Numbered from the stretch's first letter, positions 18,289-27,804 are shown. The stretch: DNA of 48,133 bases from an uncultured Wohlfahrtiimonas sp. (GCA_947630895.1 CANRJJ010000009.1:1-48133), one strand, 5' to 3'. The notes: generated by a model from the sequence alone, not told the origin. A program made the numbers and translations.

Positions 18289-18314
18289 ATATTTCTCCTA
18301 TAAAAATGACCAAA

Positions 18315-18340
18315 TGTTAAATTACCTAGGCAATTTAACA
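18315..18340. promoter_or_regulatory. 26-base near-perfect palindrome upstream of gloA
   Basis: TGTTAAATT and AATTTAACA are perfect inverted arms around ACCTAGGC, itself palindromic at CCTAGG; only one base pair is mismatched. It lies 27-52 bases before the gloA start and just after grpE. No T-run follows closely on either strand, so an operator fits better than a terminator. Confidence 0.45.
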
Positions 18341-18370
18341 TATAGTCTATTTTTAATTAAGATAAATCAA

Positions 18371-18943
18371 TTATTGAGCAACAACTACCAATGCAGCTCT
18401 TACTAAACGTCCATTGAGTGTATAGCCTTTTTGCGTAACATCTATGATTTCGTTACTATTTTTATCTGGCATTGGTACAACTGCAATGGCTTGATGTAAA
18501 TCTGGGTTTAGAACCTCACCCGCTGGAGATATTTGCTCCACACCAAATTTTTCAACAGCATTTAACAACATACGATATGTCAATTCAGAACCTTCTTTAA
18601 ATTGAATCAATTCTTCTGTTAACTCTGTTTTTTTCTCTAACTCTTTAATTTCCGCTTCCATTGCATCCAAGCAAGGTAGAAGCTCTTTCACAAATTTTTC
18701 CAAAGCAAACTTATGCGCATTTGCCAAGTCCAACTCTGTTCTTCTGCGCAAGTTTTTCATGTCAGCTTCAGAAGTTAATAAGCGTTGAAAAATTGCATCT
18801 TTTTCTTGAGTTAGGCTTTCAATTTGCGCAGCTAAATCAGATTCTTCCAAAGATTCTGAGGAATCAAATTCTACAGTTGACTCATCTACCAATTTTTCAT
18901 CTGCTTCGTTCAATAGCTCGTTATCTTTTTCAGTGTTACTCAT
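18371..18943 (-). CDS. grpE: Nucleotide exchange factor GrpE
   Basis: GrpE releases ADP from DnaK. ATG at 18943 (AAGGGAAG upstream) gives 190 aa beginning MSNTEKDNE; the in-frame ATGs further upstream lack a ribosome site. The acidic N-terminal tail is followed by a long coiled coil (SLTQEKDAIFQRLLTSEADM) with the family stretch NLRRRTELDLANAHKFALEK, and the C-terminal beta domain has FGVEQISPAGEVLNPDLHQA and TLNGRLVRAALVVVAQ. dnaK and dnaJ are not adjacent in this window. Confidence 0.95.
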   Translation of the reverse strand: MSNTEKDNELLNEADEKLVDESTVEFDSSESLEESDLAAQIESLTQEKDAIFQRLLTSEADMKNLRRRTELDLANAHKFALEKFVKELLPCLDAMEAEIKELEKKTELTEELIQFKEGSELTYRMLLNAVEKFGVEQISPAGEVLNPDLHQAIAVVPMPDKNSNEIIDVTQKGYTLNGRLVRAALVVVAQ

Positions 18944-19009
18944 ATTTCTTCCCTTAAACTTAGTAAATAGTTTATTCATCATGAGGACTGATCTGATTTT
19001 TTCAAGTGA

Positions 19010-19201
19010 TTAATCATCCCAATCATCCAAACCATCTAGGTCATATTCCTTTTCTAGCTGCTTTAATAGCGCTCTATCTTCTCTCTTCGCTTCGATATCA
19101 CGCCACGCTTGCGACTGAGAAACTTTAACTTCAGGAATATCTTCCTCTTCTACAGCATCTTCATCCATTAAATCGCTGTCATCTTCAAAATCGGTTTTCA
19201 T
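19010..19201 (-). CDS. Small acidic protein, PA3496-like
   Basis: A 63-aa protein from ATG 19201 (GAGAGG seven bases upstream). The N-terminal half is very acidic (FEDDSDLMDEDAVEEED) and the C-terminal half has AWRDIEAKREDRALLKQLEK followed by LDGLDDWDD. The pattern of an acidic head and a WRDIE-K-R-L-K helix recalls the small PA3496-type family of uncertain, possibly envelope-related function. No membrane segment or signal peptide is seen. Confidence 0.6.
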   Translation of the reverse strand: MKTDFEDDSDLMDEDAVEEEDIPEVKVSQSQAWRDIEAKREDRALLKQLEKEYDLDGLDDWDD

Positions 19202-19287
19202 ATATACCTCTCTATTTATCAATTTATAACAGCCTTATATATGAATCATTTTAAAAAGCAACTGTAATGATAATTTTTTCTACACGC

Positions 19288-19325
19288 AAAAAAAAAGCCA
19301 GTATTAATTTACATACTAACTTTTT
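19288..19325 (-). terminator. Terminator after the helicase-like gene
   Basis: On the minus strand GTTAGTAT pairs with ATACTGGC (8 bp, two G-U) and is followed by nine T. It lies about 50 bases beyond the stop at 19374. Confidence 0.75.
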
Positions 19326-19373
19326 GATATTAATGATTTTTTACAGTCTTCAATAATTGTAAATTTTATTCAA

Positions 19374-21002
19374 TTATTGGTTACCATCCACGTCAAATGT
19401 ACGCTTTTTTCTATGCACAATTTTGACGCTTTTTCGTTCAGGTTTTTGCGGTGAAAATTCATTTGGAACATCTTTCATCGGTTTATCACGACGGCTAAAT
19501 AATTGCTTAACACGCTGTTTATTTTGGCGAGAAACGCTTGCTTCAAACGAATCAAAAGCAAATGGATTTCTATTTTCATTCACAATCGATTGATTCACGC
19601 TGTTAAAAGGATCGTCCGACATATGTGAAATCGAATTATGATCATTAAAATTATCTTTTGGTTGTTTAGGAGTAGGATTACCACGTTTTTTATTAAGGTT
19701 ATTTTTACCACCTAATTTACGCAATCCTCTATTCACGCCACCACGTTTTTCTGTATTTTCTACAGCGTCTTTACCATTATTAGATCTATTTTTAATGCGT
19801 AAAATATTGTGTGAACGCTGAGGAGGTGTTGGCTGTACCTTTGGCAAAGTCCATTTTAATTCGGCTTCCATAGATTCAACCCATGGAATTTCATCTAAAG
19901 TGACTAAAGAAGATGTATTTTTAATGCCAAATCTCTCACCAATTAAGGAAATTCGTTCTTTAAATTCAATGCCAACATCTGGTAAATCGAAGAAAATAAT
20001 ATCATCTACGCCATCTAACGTAACTGCTTGAGCAACTGCTTCTGGCAATAATAAGACGCATAAATCGCCCGAAACAAATCTTTCGATAATCTTATCTTTT
20101 GCTTCTTCAGATAAGTTAGCGTGTAAAATTCTAGAGCGTACTTTACCTTGATATAAATACTCCTCTAAGCGATGAGCATTATGTCTTGTTCTAGTGATGA
20201 TCAATGTTTTTTTATTGGAACTTTTTAAGCGATTACGCAGATATGAACGTTTAAAATTTCGGTCAACATAAACAATGTGATGACCCTCAGGAATCTCTTC
20301 ATTTTCTGTTTCATTAATCACAACTTCTGCTGTGTCAGCGTTATCTACTTCTACAGAAACAGATTGTGCTTCTTCTGCGATTGGCTCGATGATGAATTCA
20401 ATACCAGCTTCTTTAATCTGCTCAGGTTCTGGCTCTGCTTCAACCTCTACAATCATTTTCATTACTGGCTTGGCAGAAGTTTTAGCAACTGGTTTTTCTT
20501 TAGTTTTTGCTTGATCAGATAATTGGGTTAGCTTCAACTGTACACAATTGCAATCATCCGACAATTTATCTAAATATGTTTTAGTAACATTGATTGTATG
20601 AGTAATATTTGTTTCTTCCGCAATCACAAAACAATTTTGTGCATCAAAAATGAACTCTGGTAAATCTTTGCTTATTTGAAATGTCATTATTGGAATAATA
20701 ATCACCGAAGCTTTACCATTATTCAAAATTTTTGAATGAGGATACAGTACTTGAACATTTTTCGGTTCAATGACTGATTGCAATAAAATCCCTACATCAA
20801 AAGCTTCAGATACTGAAGGCACAATAATCACTGTTGGTCGTTTACCATCAAAATTTTTATTTTCAAGGTGGATAAACTTCAACACATCATTATTTAAGAT
20901 ATTTGTAAGGTGCAGTTTTTGTATTTCTGGCGAGCTATCCATAGTGCGTTTAATATGATTACTTAAAGCATCACCTGAGTCGATATTCATTTTTTTGTTC
21001 AT
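19374..21002 (-). CDS. Catalytically degenerate DEAD-box helicase-like protein
   Basis: This 542-aa protein keeps the outline of an RhlE-type DEAD-box helicase but has lost its ATPase motifs. Residues ~55-80 (KRPTVIIVPSVSEAFDVGIL) match the motif Ia region, yet no Q motif or Walker A precedes it, and motif II reads FVIAEET instead of DEAD. Residues ~242-370 match the second RecA domain: LIITRTRHNAHRLEEYL, LHANLSEEAKDKIIERF, DGVDDIIFFDLP and a degraded motif VI (KERISLIGERFG for HRIGRTGR). An acidic linker (~160-240) separates the halves, and the tail (~390-542) is basic and low in complexity, as in RNA-binding RhlE tails. It may be an RNA-binding scaffold. Confidence 0.7.
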   Translation of the reverse strand: MNKKMNIDSGDALSNHIKRTMDSSPEIQKLHLTNILNNDVLKFIHLENKNFDGKRPTVIIVPSVSEAFDVGILLQSVIEPKNVQVLYPHSKILNNGKASVIIIPIMTFQISKDLPEFIFDAQNCFVIAEETNITHTINVTKTYLDKLSDDCNCVQLKLTQLSDQAKTKEKPVAKTSAKPVMKMIVEVEAEPEPEQIKEAGIEFIIEPIAEEAQSVSVEVDNADTAEVVINETENEEIPEGHHIVYVDRNFKRSYLRNRLKSSNKKTLIITRTRHNAHRLEEYLYQGKVRSRILHANLSEEAKDKIIERFVSGDLCVLLLPEAVAQAVTLDGVDDIIFFDLPDVGIEFKERISLIGERFGIKNTSSLVTLDEIPWVESMEAELKWTLPKVQPTPPQRSHNILRIKNRSNNGKDAVENTEKRGGVNRGLRKLGGKNNLNKKRGNPTPKQPKDNFNDHNSISHMSDDPFNSVNQSIVNENRNPFAFDSFEASVSRQNKQRVKQLFSRRDKPMKDVPNEFSPQKPERKSVKIVHRKKRTFDVDGNQ

Positions 21003-21223
21003 CGTAAACTTTGTATAACAATTCCAAAGAGGACATCCAGAGAGAACGTTTATTCTAGATGCAATAATTTAATTAAAACCTATTCCGAGAAGGGAACCCA
21101 TGGGCTGATTACATATCAAGCCATCCCTAACATTTCTGATTAGTTCCTGAACACTATACTGAATAATATCATAGAAGTCATTTTTTTTAATACATAACCA
21201 CAACAAAATATTTATGACTTAGG

Positions 21224-21229
21224 TATAAT
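21224..21229 (+). promoter_or_regulatory. Possible -10 box for the lapA operon
   Basis: TATAAT 38 bases before the lapA ATG, in the 265-base gap between divergent lapA and the helicase-like gene. No convincing -35 at 16-18 bases. I see no gene or strong hairpin in the rest of the gap. Confidence 0.35.
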
Positions 21230-21267
21230 CAAAAACCACGCTTTAATACCTTCAATTAGGGATAACG

Positions 21268-21564
21268 ATGAAAAAAATTATTAAATGGCTCAACTTTATC
21301 TTATTTGTATTATTTCTAATATTTGTCTTCTTTATTCTTTATTTGAACAAAGACGCGATTGTACATTTTGACTTTTTATTTGATGAAACATCTTTACCGA
21401 TGCCAGGATTCATTAGCATAATTTTCTTATCGGGAGCTTTCTGCGGAATCATCGTGACATTAATATTAAGTATTGGTAATTTTGGTCAATCTTGGCGCCA
21501 AAAACGAGAATTAAAAGCCGCACAAAAATCTCTCAAAAAACTTCAAGAAGAGACAGCACTCTAA
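21268..21564 (+). CDS. lapA: LapA-domain membrane protein
   Basis: A 98-aa inner-membrane protein of the LapA (YciS, DUF1049) family, with two hydrophobic helices: residues ~7-27 (LNFILFVLFLIFVFFILYL) and ~49-70 (GFISIIFLSGAFCGIIVTLI). A short periplasmic loop starting NKDAIVHFDFLFDETS lies between them. The charged C-terminal coiled coil (KRELKAAQKSLKKLQEE) should be cytosolic. It works with LapB in controlling LPS synthesis through FtsH and LpxC. lapB follows three bases after its stop. Confidence 0.92.
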   Translation: MKKIIKWLNFILFVLFLIFVFFILYLNKDAIVHFDFLFDETSLPMPGFISIIFLSGAFCGIIVTLILSIGNFGQSWRQKRELKAAQKSLKKLQEETAL

Positions 21565-21567
21565 TTC

Positions 21568-22725
21568 ATGTTTGAATATATTTGGATATTACTACCATTA
21601 GGTTTAATTATTGGTTGGTATGCTGCGAAAGTTGATAGCTCTCGTAAACGCAAACTGCATCAATACTTAAGCCTTCGGTTTTATCTTGAAAAACATAAAA
21701 ATAGTGACAGACTTCCTTTATCCTCTGACAATAATAGCATTCCATTAAATATCGAAGATGAAGGCATCAGCTTTACTTTAACATTAGGCGATGCATATCG
21801 CCGCCGTGGTGAAGTGGATAAAGCCATTGAGATGCATGAGCACTTATTAAGTACCTTAGATATTAATGATAGTAATCGCCCTACAGTTCTGATGTCTTTG
21901 GCTAAAGATTATAGTATTGCTGGCATCTTTGATCGCTCTGAATCAGCATTGCGTGAACTTTTATCTACGCCTTATGCAGAACCTGCTGCTTTGAAATTAG
22001 TGGGTTTATATAAGCAACAAAAAGACTGGCTACAAGCTGTCGGAATGTATGAGCGCATTGAAAATCATCGCAATTTATATCCAATGGAGATGGCTCACTT
22101 ATATTGTGAGCTTGCAGAACAATCAATCGATGAGAATAATTTTGAGCAAGCAAGTTTCTGGTGTCATCAAGCTTTAACAATCTCCACTAAAACTGCACGT
22201 GCTAATTTAATACAAGCCTATATCGCTCTCCATAACAAGCGCTATTACACGGTTCTAGAAGAATTAGATATTGTTACTGAAAAGCAATCTTCATTAATTC
22301 CAATGATTGTGCCGCTAATTTATCGTGCCATGCTCGTTAATAACAACCATCTTTTCCAATCTTGGATCGATAAACAGATTGAAAAACATCCAAGTTTTTT
22401 CTATTTAAAAATTTGGAAAACACATTTTTTGGTATTGAATAATTCCGTACCGCAAGCCATTCAATATTTATCAAAAAACTTAGAGCAAACTAAGAATCTT
22501 CAAGGCGTTACTTTGCTCAATCATTTATCAACGCTTAAACATGGTTCATTACAATCACAATTCACGATATATCATGAAACTTTTCAACAAGTTATTGATT
22601 ATTACGCTCAATTCAGATGTGAAAAATGTGGCTTTATCTTAAAAACACTACAATGGCACTGCCCTAGCTGCCAATCTTGGAATACAGTCGCACCTGTTTC
22701 TGATATTATAGCGCTACGAAAATAG
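21568..22725 (+). CDS. lapB: LPS assembly/regulation protein LapB (YciM)
   Basis: A 385-aa protein anchored by an N-terminal helix (EYIWILLPLGLIIGWYAAKV), with cytosolic TPR repeats from ~65 to ~330 (GDAYRRRGEVDKAIEMHEHL is the first clear one) and a C-terminal rubredoxin-like metal site, C351-C354 and C365-C368 (CEKCG and CPSC). LapB recruits LpxC to FtsH and so limits lipid A synthesis. Length and domain order are the usual ones. It is the second gene of lapA-lapB-pyrF-ibaG-murA. Confidence 0.95.
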   Translation: MFEYIWILLPLGLIIGWYAAKVDSSRKRKLHQYLSLRFYLEKHKNSDRLPLSSDNNSIPLNIEDEGISFTLTLGDAYRRRGEVDKAIEMHEHLLSTLDINDSNRPTVLMSLAKDYSIAGIFDRSESALRELLSTPYAEPAALKLVGLYKQQKDWLQAVGMYERIENHRNLYPMEMAHLYCELAEQSIDENNFEQASFWCHQALTISTKTARANLIQAYIALHNKRYYTVLEELDIVTEKQSSLIPMIVPLIYRAMLVNNNHLFQSWIDKQIEKHPSFFYLKIWKTHFLVLNNSVPQAIQYLSKNLEQTKNLQGVTLLNHLSTLKHGSLQSQFTIYHETFQQVIDYYAQFRCEKCGFILKTLQWHCPSCQSWNTVAPVSDIIALRK

Positions 22726-22738
22726 TTACGAGGAATGT

Positions 22739-23437
22739 ATGCAATCGATTTCCCCCATCATTGTCGCGATCGATGTTGATAATGAAAAAAATGCGTTGAA
22801 TTTAATAGATGCTTTAGATCCAAAACTTTGCCGCTTAAAAGTTGGTAAAGAGCTATTCACACTTACAGGCCCAAGCATTGTAGAAAAAATGCAAAATAAA
22901 GGCTTCGAGGTATTTTTAGATCTTAAATTCCACGACATTCCAAATACTGTTGCCAGCGCTGTAAAAGTTGCTGCTGAACTGGGTGTTTGGATGGTTGATC
23001 TTCACGCATTGGGTGGCAGAAAAATGATGTCTGATGCAAAAGATATTTTAGCTGGCTATCAAAAGCCACCTTTATTAATTGCCGTAACATTATTGACTAG
23101 CATGAGCGATTCAATGGCACATGAAATTGGCCTACAAGGTGATAAAGACCAAATCGTATCTCGCTTAGCAAACTTAGTTGCTGATTGTGGACTTGATGGT
23201 GTTGTATCATCAGCCGCTGAAGCAAATATGATTAAAACGATTCAACCAAATTTATTAACTGTATGCCCAGGTATTCGTTTAGATGACTCCGTGCAATCAG
23301 ATGATCAAGTTCGTATTATGACACCTTCAAAAGCAGTTCAAGAAGGTGCTGATTACCTCGTAATTGGAAGACCAATAACTCGCGCTGCTGACCCTCGTCA
23401 AGCATTGCAATCTATTATTTCTACCCTTTCTATATAA
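22739..23437 (+). CDS. pyrF: Orotidine 5'-phosphate decarboxylase
   Basis: PyrF decarboxylates OMP to UMP, the last step of de novo pyrimidine synthesis. The 232-aa TIM-barrel protein has the catalytic stretch FLDLKFHDIPNTVASAV (the D-K-D group), DLHALGGRKMM, and the phosphate-binding end YLVIGRPITRAADP. The start lies 13 bases after the lapB stop, with ACGAGGA upstream, and the same lapB-pyrF order is seen in enteric bacteria. Confidence 0.97.
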   Translation: MQSISPIIVAIDVDNEKNALNLIDALDPKLCRLKVGKELFTLTGPSIVEKMQNKGFEVFLDLKFHDIPNTVASAVKVAAELGVWMVDLHALGGRKMMSDAKDILAGYQKPPLLIAVTLLTSMSDSMAHEIGLQGDKDQIVSRLANLVADCGLDGVVSSAAEANMIKTIQPNLLTVCPGIRLDDSVQSDDQVRIMTPSKAVQEGADYLVIGRPITRAADPRQALQSIISTLSI

Positions 23438-23454
23438 CTTAGGAGATAGTAATT

Positions 23455-23706
23455 ATGATGACTAAAGAAGAAGTCACTAAAAGAATTGAAGCAGGATTAC
23501 AATGTGATTATATCCTCGTTACAGGTGATGATGGTCGTCATTTTGAAGCGATCGTTGTTAGCCCAGCATTCGTTGGCATTGGCAAATTAAAACAGCATAA
23601 ATTAGTGTACGAAACATTAGGTGATGCAATGAAAACTGATGAAATTCATGCATTATCTGTACGTACTTATACACCAGCAGATTGGGAGAGAGTACATGCC
23701 TTCTAA
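23455..23706 (+). CDS. ibaG: BolA-family protein IbaG
   Basis: An 83-aa BolA-fold protein. The signature is DDGRHFEAIVVSPAFVGIGK with the conserved His of the helix-turn-helix-like part, and HKLVYETLGDAMKTDEIHAL near the end. Monothiol glutaredoxins partner such proteins in iron-sulfur cluster handling. It is placed directly before murA, as in many gammaproteobacteria, and overlaps the murA start by 11 bases. GGAGATAG precedes the ATG. Confidence 0.92.
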   Translation: MMTKEEVTKRIEAGLQCDYILVTGDDGRHFEAIVVSPAFVGIGKLKQHKLVYETLGDAMKTDEIHALSVRTYTPADWERVHAF

Positions 23707-24970
23707 CCATATTCCTAAACTCATTATTGAAGGAAATGGACCACTTAAAGGCTCAGTCGTTGCTAGTGGTGCAAAAAATGCAGTATTGCCAATTTTAGCT
23801 GCAACAATCTTGGCATCTGAACCTGTGACTTTGCATAATGTTCCTAATTTACAAGATGTTTCAGTTTTAACAGATCTATTGAAAGATCTTGGTGCTGCAG
23901 TAGAAATCAATGGTAATACTGTTATTGTTGACCCTAGAAACATCAATAAAATTAGAGCAAGCCATGATTTAGTGAAATTAATGCGTGCATCAATTTTGGT
24001 ATTAGGCCCTCTAATCAGTAAATTTGGTGAAGCTGAAGTATCTTTACCAGGTGGTTGTGCGATCGGTAGCAGACCAGTTGATCAACATTTAAAAGGCTTA
24101 GAAGCATTAAGTGCAAAAATCGAGCTTAAAAATGGCTATGTTTATGCATCAACTGAAAATAAAGGTCGCTTAAAAGGTAACAGTTTTACTTTTGATATGA
24201 TCACCGTTACAGGTGCTGAAAATATCATTATGGCTGCTGTTTTAGCCGATGGACAAACCATTTTAGATAATTGTGCACAAGAACCTGAAGTGGTTGATCT
24301 ATGCGAAATGCTCGTAACTTTAGGCGCTAAAATTGATGGAATCGGTTCTAGCCGTTTAATCATTGATGGCGTTGAAAAACTATCTGGCGGTGAACATACT
24401 GTTATGCCTGATCGCATTGAAGTAGGTACATACTTAGTTGCAGGTGCTATGACTTATGGTGATGTGACTGTAGAAAAATGTAACCCTATCCATCAAGAAG
24501 CAACCATTGAAGCTTTGTTAAATACAGGTTGTGGCGTTGAAGTTGGTGAAGACTTTGTTCGTGTTTTCCCAAAAGCTAAAAAATTAGCTGCTTTTGATAT
24601 CAAAACCCAACCATACCCTAAATTTGCAACAGATATGCAAGCTCAGTTTATGGCTTTGGCAACGGTGGCTGAAGGTAAATCGACCATCATTGAAACAATT
24701 TTTGAAAATCGTTTCATGCATGCTAATGAGTTAAGCCGCATGGGTGCGAAAATTCGCATTGAAGATCATATGGCAATCATTACAGGTGTTGATAAATTAT
24801 CAGGTGCTGAAGTTTCAGCGACAGACTTGCGCGCTTCTGCCGCATTAATCTTAGCTGGCTTGGTTGCTGAAGGCACAACAACTATGGATCAAATCTATCA
24901 TTTAGATCGTGGCTATGATGGCATTGAAAGAAAACTAACTTCTTTAGGTGCAAAAATTAAACGTATTTAA
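23696..24970 (+). CDS. murA: UDP-N-acetylglucosamine 1-carboxyvinyltransferase
   Basis: MurA transfers enolpyruvate from PEP to UDP-GlcNAc, the first committed step of peptidoglycan synthesis. ATG at 23696, with GAGAGAG ahead, gives 424 aa; the longer frame from 23639 only reads through ibaG. Markers are K27 in VVASGAKNAVLP, catalytic Cys121 in LPGGCAIGSRPVD (fosfomycin target, sensitive form), and YDGIERKLTSLGAKI at the end. The operon ends at the hairpin 24985-25016. Confidence 0.97.
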   Translation: MPSNHIPKLIIEGNGPLKGSVVASGAKNAVLPILAATILASEPVTLHNVPNLQDVSVLTDLLKDLGAAVEINGNTVIVDPRNINKIRASHDLVKLMRASILVLGPLISKFGEAEVSLPGGCAIGSRPVDQHLKGLEALSAKIELKNGYVYASTENKGRLKGNSFTFDMITVTGAENIIMAAVLADGQTILDNCAQEPEVVDLCEMLVTLGAKIDGIGSSRLIIDGVEKLSGGEHTVMPDRIEVGTYLVAGAMTYGDVTVEKCNPIHQEATIEALLNTGCGVEVGEDFVRVFPKAKKLAAFDIKTQPYPKFATDMQAQFMALATVAEGKSTIIETIFENRFMHANELSRMGAKIRIEDHMAIITGVDKLSGAEVSATDLRASAALILAGLVAEGTTTMDQIYHLDRGYDGIERKLTSLGAKIKRI

Positions 24971-24984
24971 TTGATTGTAGATAC

Positions 24985-25016
24985 AAAAAAGCAGTTCATT
25001 TAGAACTGCTTTTTTA
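24985..25016. terminator. Bidirectional terminator between murA and dnaQ
   Basis: AAAAAAGCAGTTC and GAACTGCTTTTTT form a long stem with a short loop; A and T runs serve both converging genes. Confidence 0.9.
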
Positions 25017-25035
25017 TGACTAAAAATAATCAATG

Positions 25036-25731
25036 CTATTTTTTTATCTTTGCAACAAATGCATCATGAGCACTAATCTCATCTGCAGTCGCAAAAATAA
25101 CTCTTGTATGATTTAAGCTCGTCTCCGATTCTTTCACTTGAATAGATTCATTCAGCATTTGTGATTGGTCATTGAATTTTTCATCTTCAGCATCATTACC
25201 ACCAAATAATGAATCCTGACCACCCGTCATTGCCAAATAAACTTGCGCTAGAATCTCGGAGTCCAATAAAGCGCCATGCAATGCACGTTTAGAGTTATCA
25301 ATACCTAATCGTTTACACAAAGCATCCAAGCTATTGCGCTGACCAGGATACATATCTCGTGCAAGCTTCAAGCTATCAATCACAGAACATTGACTGCTCA
25401 ATGATGGTAATCCTAATAACTCCAACTCATAGTCCAAAAATTTCATATCAAACGATGCATTATGGATAATTAACTCACCACCATCGATATAATCAAGAAA
25501 TCCTTGTGCTATTTCTGAAAACAGAGGCTTATCACTTAAAAATTCCGCACTCAATCCATGAACATTGAAAGCTTCAATAGGCATATCACGCTCAGGATTA
25601 ATGTAAACATGGTAATGATTGCCGGTCAGTAATCGGTCAACCATTTCGACACAACCAATCTCAACAATACGATCACCTGTTACGGGATCCATACCTGTTG
25701 TTTCAGTATCTAATATGATCTGTCTACTCAT
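25036..25731 (-). CDS. dnaQ: DNA polymerase III epsilon subunit (proofreading exonuclease)
   Basis: A 231-aa DEDDh exonuclease: Exo[13 protein letters not shown], Exo[16 protein letters not shown], Exo[22 protein letters not shown] with the histidine of the DEDDh class. The C-terminal ~50 residues should bind the polymerase alpha subunit. Its start overlaps the rnhA end by 8 bases, so it is translated as the last gene of lgt-thyA-rnhA-dnaQ. The rnhA-dnaQ pairing is frequent in gammaproteobacteria, though often divergent rather than overlapping as here. Confidence 0.96.
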   Translation of the reverse strand: MSRQIILDTETTGMDPVTGDRIVEIGCVEMVDRLLTGNHYHVYINPERDMPIEAFNVHGLSAEFLSDKPLFSEIAQGFLDYIDGGELIIHNASFDMKFLDYELELLGLPSLSSQCSVIDSLKLARDMYPGQRNSLDALCKRLGIDNSKRALHGALLDSEILAQVYLAMTGGQDSLFGGNDAEDEKFNDQSQMLNESIQVKESETSLNHTRVIFATADEISAHDAFVAKIKK

Positions 25732-26176
25732 CGCTTAATCCTTTTCCATTCTTCACAGCATCCGTTGCCAACTCATCAGCCCTTTCATTTTCAGGATGGC
25801 CTGCATGACCTTTCACCCACTGCCAATCAATTGATAAATGTCGATCTCGCTCAATCACCAATAACTGCCATAAATCAACATTTTTTACAGGCTGATTACT
25901 AGCCGTTTTCCAATTTCGAGCAATCCACCCATTCACCCATTCATTGATGCCCTGCTGCACATAGCGAGAATCCGTCACCAAAACCACATCACAAGGTTTT
26001 TTCAAAGCTTGTAAGCCTTTAATTGCAGCGGTCAATTCCATACGATTATTGGTCGTATCTTCATCATAGCCAGATAGCTCTTTCACATGGCCTCGATATT
26101 TTAAAATCGCACCCCAGCCACCTTTACCAGGATTACCACTGCATGCACCGTCTGTGTAAATATGTACTTTATCCAT
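25724..26176 (-). CDS. rnhA: Ribonuclease HI
   Basis: RNase HI cuts RNA in RNA-DNA hybrids (Okazaki primers, R-loops). ATG at 26176 gives the usual 150 aa beginning [20 protein letters not shown]; an upstream in-frame start at 26191 would overlap thyA further. Active-site residues are D in YTDGA, E in [11 protein letters not shown] in [11 protein letters not shown] and D in NERADELA. The start sits one base beyond the thyA stop. Confidence 0.96.
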   Translation of the reverse strand: MDKVHIYTDGACSGNPGKGGWGAILKYRGHVKELSGYDEDTTNNRMELTAAIKGLQALKKPCDVVLVTDSRYVQQGINEWVNGWIARNWKTASNQPVKNVDLWQLLVIERDRHLSIDWQWVKGHAGHPENERADELATDAVKNGKGLSDE

Positions 26177-26177
26177 C

Positions 26178-26972
26178 TTATACAGCAACAACCGCTTTAA
26201 TGTGAGGATGAGCTTCGTAATTTACTAACTCGAAATCTTCAAATTCAAAATCAAAAATATCTTTTTTCTCAGGATTAATTTTCAACTGTGGTAGTGGCAA
26301 TGTTTCACGAGTCAATTGCAATTCAGCTTGCTCAATATGATTGGCATACAGATGACAATCTCCACCTGTCCAAACAAAATCACCCACTTCCAAATCACAT
26401 GCTTGAGCCATCATATGCGTCAAAATTGCATAACTTGCAATATTAAATGGCACTCCTAAAAAGATGTCCGCTGAGCGCTGATATAACTGACAAGACAACT
26501 TACCATCTGCAACGTAGAACTGAAAAAGTAAATGACAAGGTGGCAAAGCCATTTTATCTAACTCACCCACATTCCATGCATTCACAATAATTCTACGAGA
26601 ATTCGGATTATTTTTAATTTGATTCACGACTTCAGTAATCTGATCAATGTAACGACCATCAGCTGTCGGCCAACTGCGCCACTGCTTGCCATATACAGGA
26701 CCTAGATTACCATTTTCATCCGCCCATTCATTCCAAATACGCACACCGTTATCAGCCAAATATTGAATGTTTGTGTCACCTTTTAAAAACCATAATAATT
26801 CATAAATGATCGATTTCAAATGCAGTTTCTTCGTAGTCAACAAAGGAAAACCTTCTTGTAAATTGAAGCGCATTTGATGACCAAAAATAGAATAAGTGCC
26901 CGTACCTGTACGATCTTCTTTAAAGGCACCTTCATTTTTTACTTTTTCCAATAAATCTAAATATGCTTTCAT
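26178..26972 (-). CDS. thyA: Thymidylate synthase
   Basis: ThyA methylates dUMP to dTMP with methylenetetrahydrofolate. The 264-aa protein has [17 protein letters not shown] (folate/phosphate site), the catalytic Cys in [12 protein letters not shown], and [18 protein letters not shown]. Length equals the E. coli enzyme. Its start overlaps the lgt stop (ATGA), a classical lgt-thyA coupling. Confidence 0.98.
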   Translation of the reverse strand: MKAYLDLLEKVKNEGAFKEDRTGTGTYSIFGHQMRFNLQEGFPLLTTKKLHLKSIIYELLWFLKGDTNIQYLADNGVRIWNEWADENGNLGPVYGKQWRSWPTADGRYIDQITEVVNQIKNNPNSRRIIVNAWNVGELDKMALPPCHLLFQFYVADGKLSCQLYQRSADIFLGVPFNIASYAILTHMMAQACDLEVGDFVWTGGDCHLYANHIEQAELQLTRETLPLPQLKINPEKKDIFDFEFEDFELVNYEAHPHIKAVVAV

Positions 26973-27784
26973 TTCACACCTTTATTTCTATATGCGAATA
27001 ACATTAATCCTAATCCTGCAATGATCATAGGAATACATAAAATCATTCCTGTTGTTAACCAATCTGTACCTAAGCGATAACCCAAATGAGCATCGGGTTC
27101 GCGGAAGAACTCAACACTGAATCTAGCCACACCATAACCTAATAAAAATAGACCTGATGCTGCGCAACGTGGTTTTGGCTTTGAGGTATACCACCATAAA
27201 ATGATAAATAAAATTAAACCTTCCGTAACGGCTTCATACAACTGAGATGGATGTAATAAAACGCGTTCGCCATAAGGAGAATGTAAGAAATACACACCCC
27301 AAGTTTGATCTGTAGGTTTTCCCCATAATTCGCCATTGATAAAATTACCAATACGACCAAAGAACAACCCTAATGGCAATAATGGAGCAAAGAAATCTGT
27401 GATTTGCCAAAAGCTTTTTTGAATTTTCTTACGAACTAAAAGCGCTGCAACTAAAGTTCCTAATAATCCACCATGAAAACTCATACCGCTCCATTCTATT
27501 GTTTGCCCGTTCCAGCCAACAATAAATAGTGGATTATTCAATACTTGTTCCCAATTATAGAAGATTGCATAGCCAATTCGGCCACCTAAAACAGCACCGA
27601 TAAAAAGATAAAATGCTGCATCACTAACGTTGTCTTTTGTCCATATTGAATCTTTTTGCTTCGCGCGATAAGTGCCTAATACTATTGCAATTAACAATGC
27701 AACAATGTACATCAAGGAATACCAACGAACTGCAACGGGTCCAATAGAAAAAATAATAGGATCTATGTCTGGTGTAAAAATCAT
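26969..27784 (-). CDS. lgt: Phosphatidylglycerol-prolipoprotein diacylglyceryl transferase
   Basis: Lgt adds diacylglycerol to the lipobox cysteine of prolipoproteins in the inner membrane. The 271-aa protein has seven hydrophobic helices and the signature [19 protein letters not shown], with the essential Arg and Asn-Gly-Glu, plus the upstream [10 protein letters not shown] and the histidine-containing MSFHGGLLG. It is the first gene of the lgt-thyA-rnhA-dnaQ unit, starting about 20 bases after the dsbA terminator. Confidence 0.97.
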   Translation of the reverse strand: MIFTPDIDPIIFSIGPVAVRWYSLMYIVALLIAIVLGTYRAKQKDSIWTKDNVSDAAFYLFIGAVLGGRIGYAIFYNWEQVLNNPLFIVGWNGQTIEWSGMSFHGGLLGTLVAALLVRKKIQKSFWQITDFFAPLLPLGLFFGRIGNFINGELWGKPTDQTWGVYFLHSPYGERVLLHPSQLYEAVTEGLILFIILWWYTSKPKPRCAASGLFLLGYGVARFSVEFFREPDAHLGYRLGTDWLTTGMILCIPMIIAGLGLMLFAYRNKGVK

Positions 27785-27804
27785 TTGTTAACCAACCTTT
27801 CAAC

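Noticed and set aside
13580-21125. The shared string CATGGGCTGA at about 13590 and 21100 as a dispersed repeat.
   Set aside because: Similarity ends after about ten bases and one copy lies inside a signal peptide coding region; chance is enough.
23639-23695. The longer murA start giving 443 residues.
   Set aside because: The extra 19 codons lie entirely within ibaG and have no ribosome site, while ATG 23696 has GAGAGAG and gives the family length.
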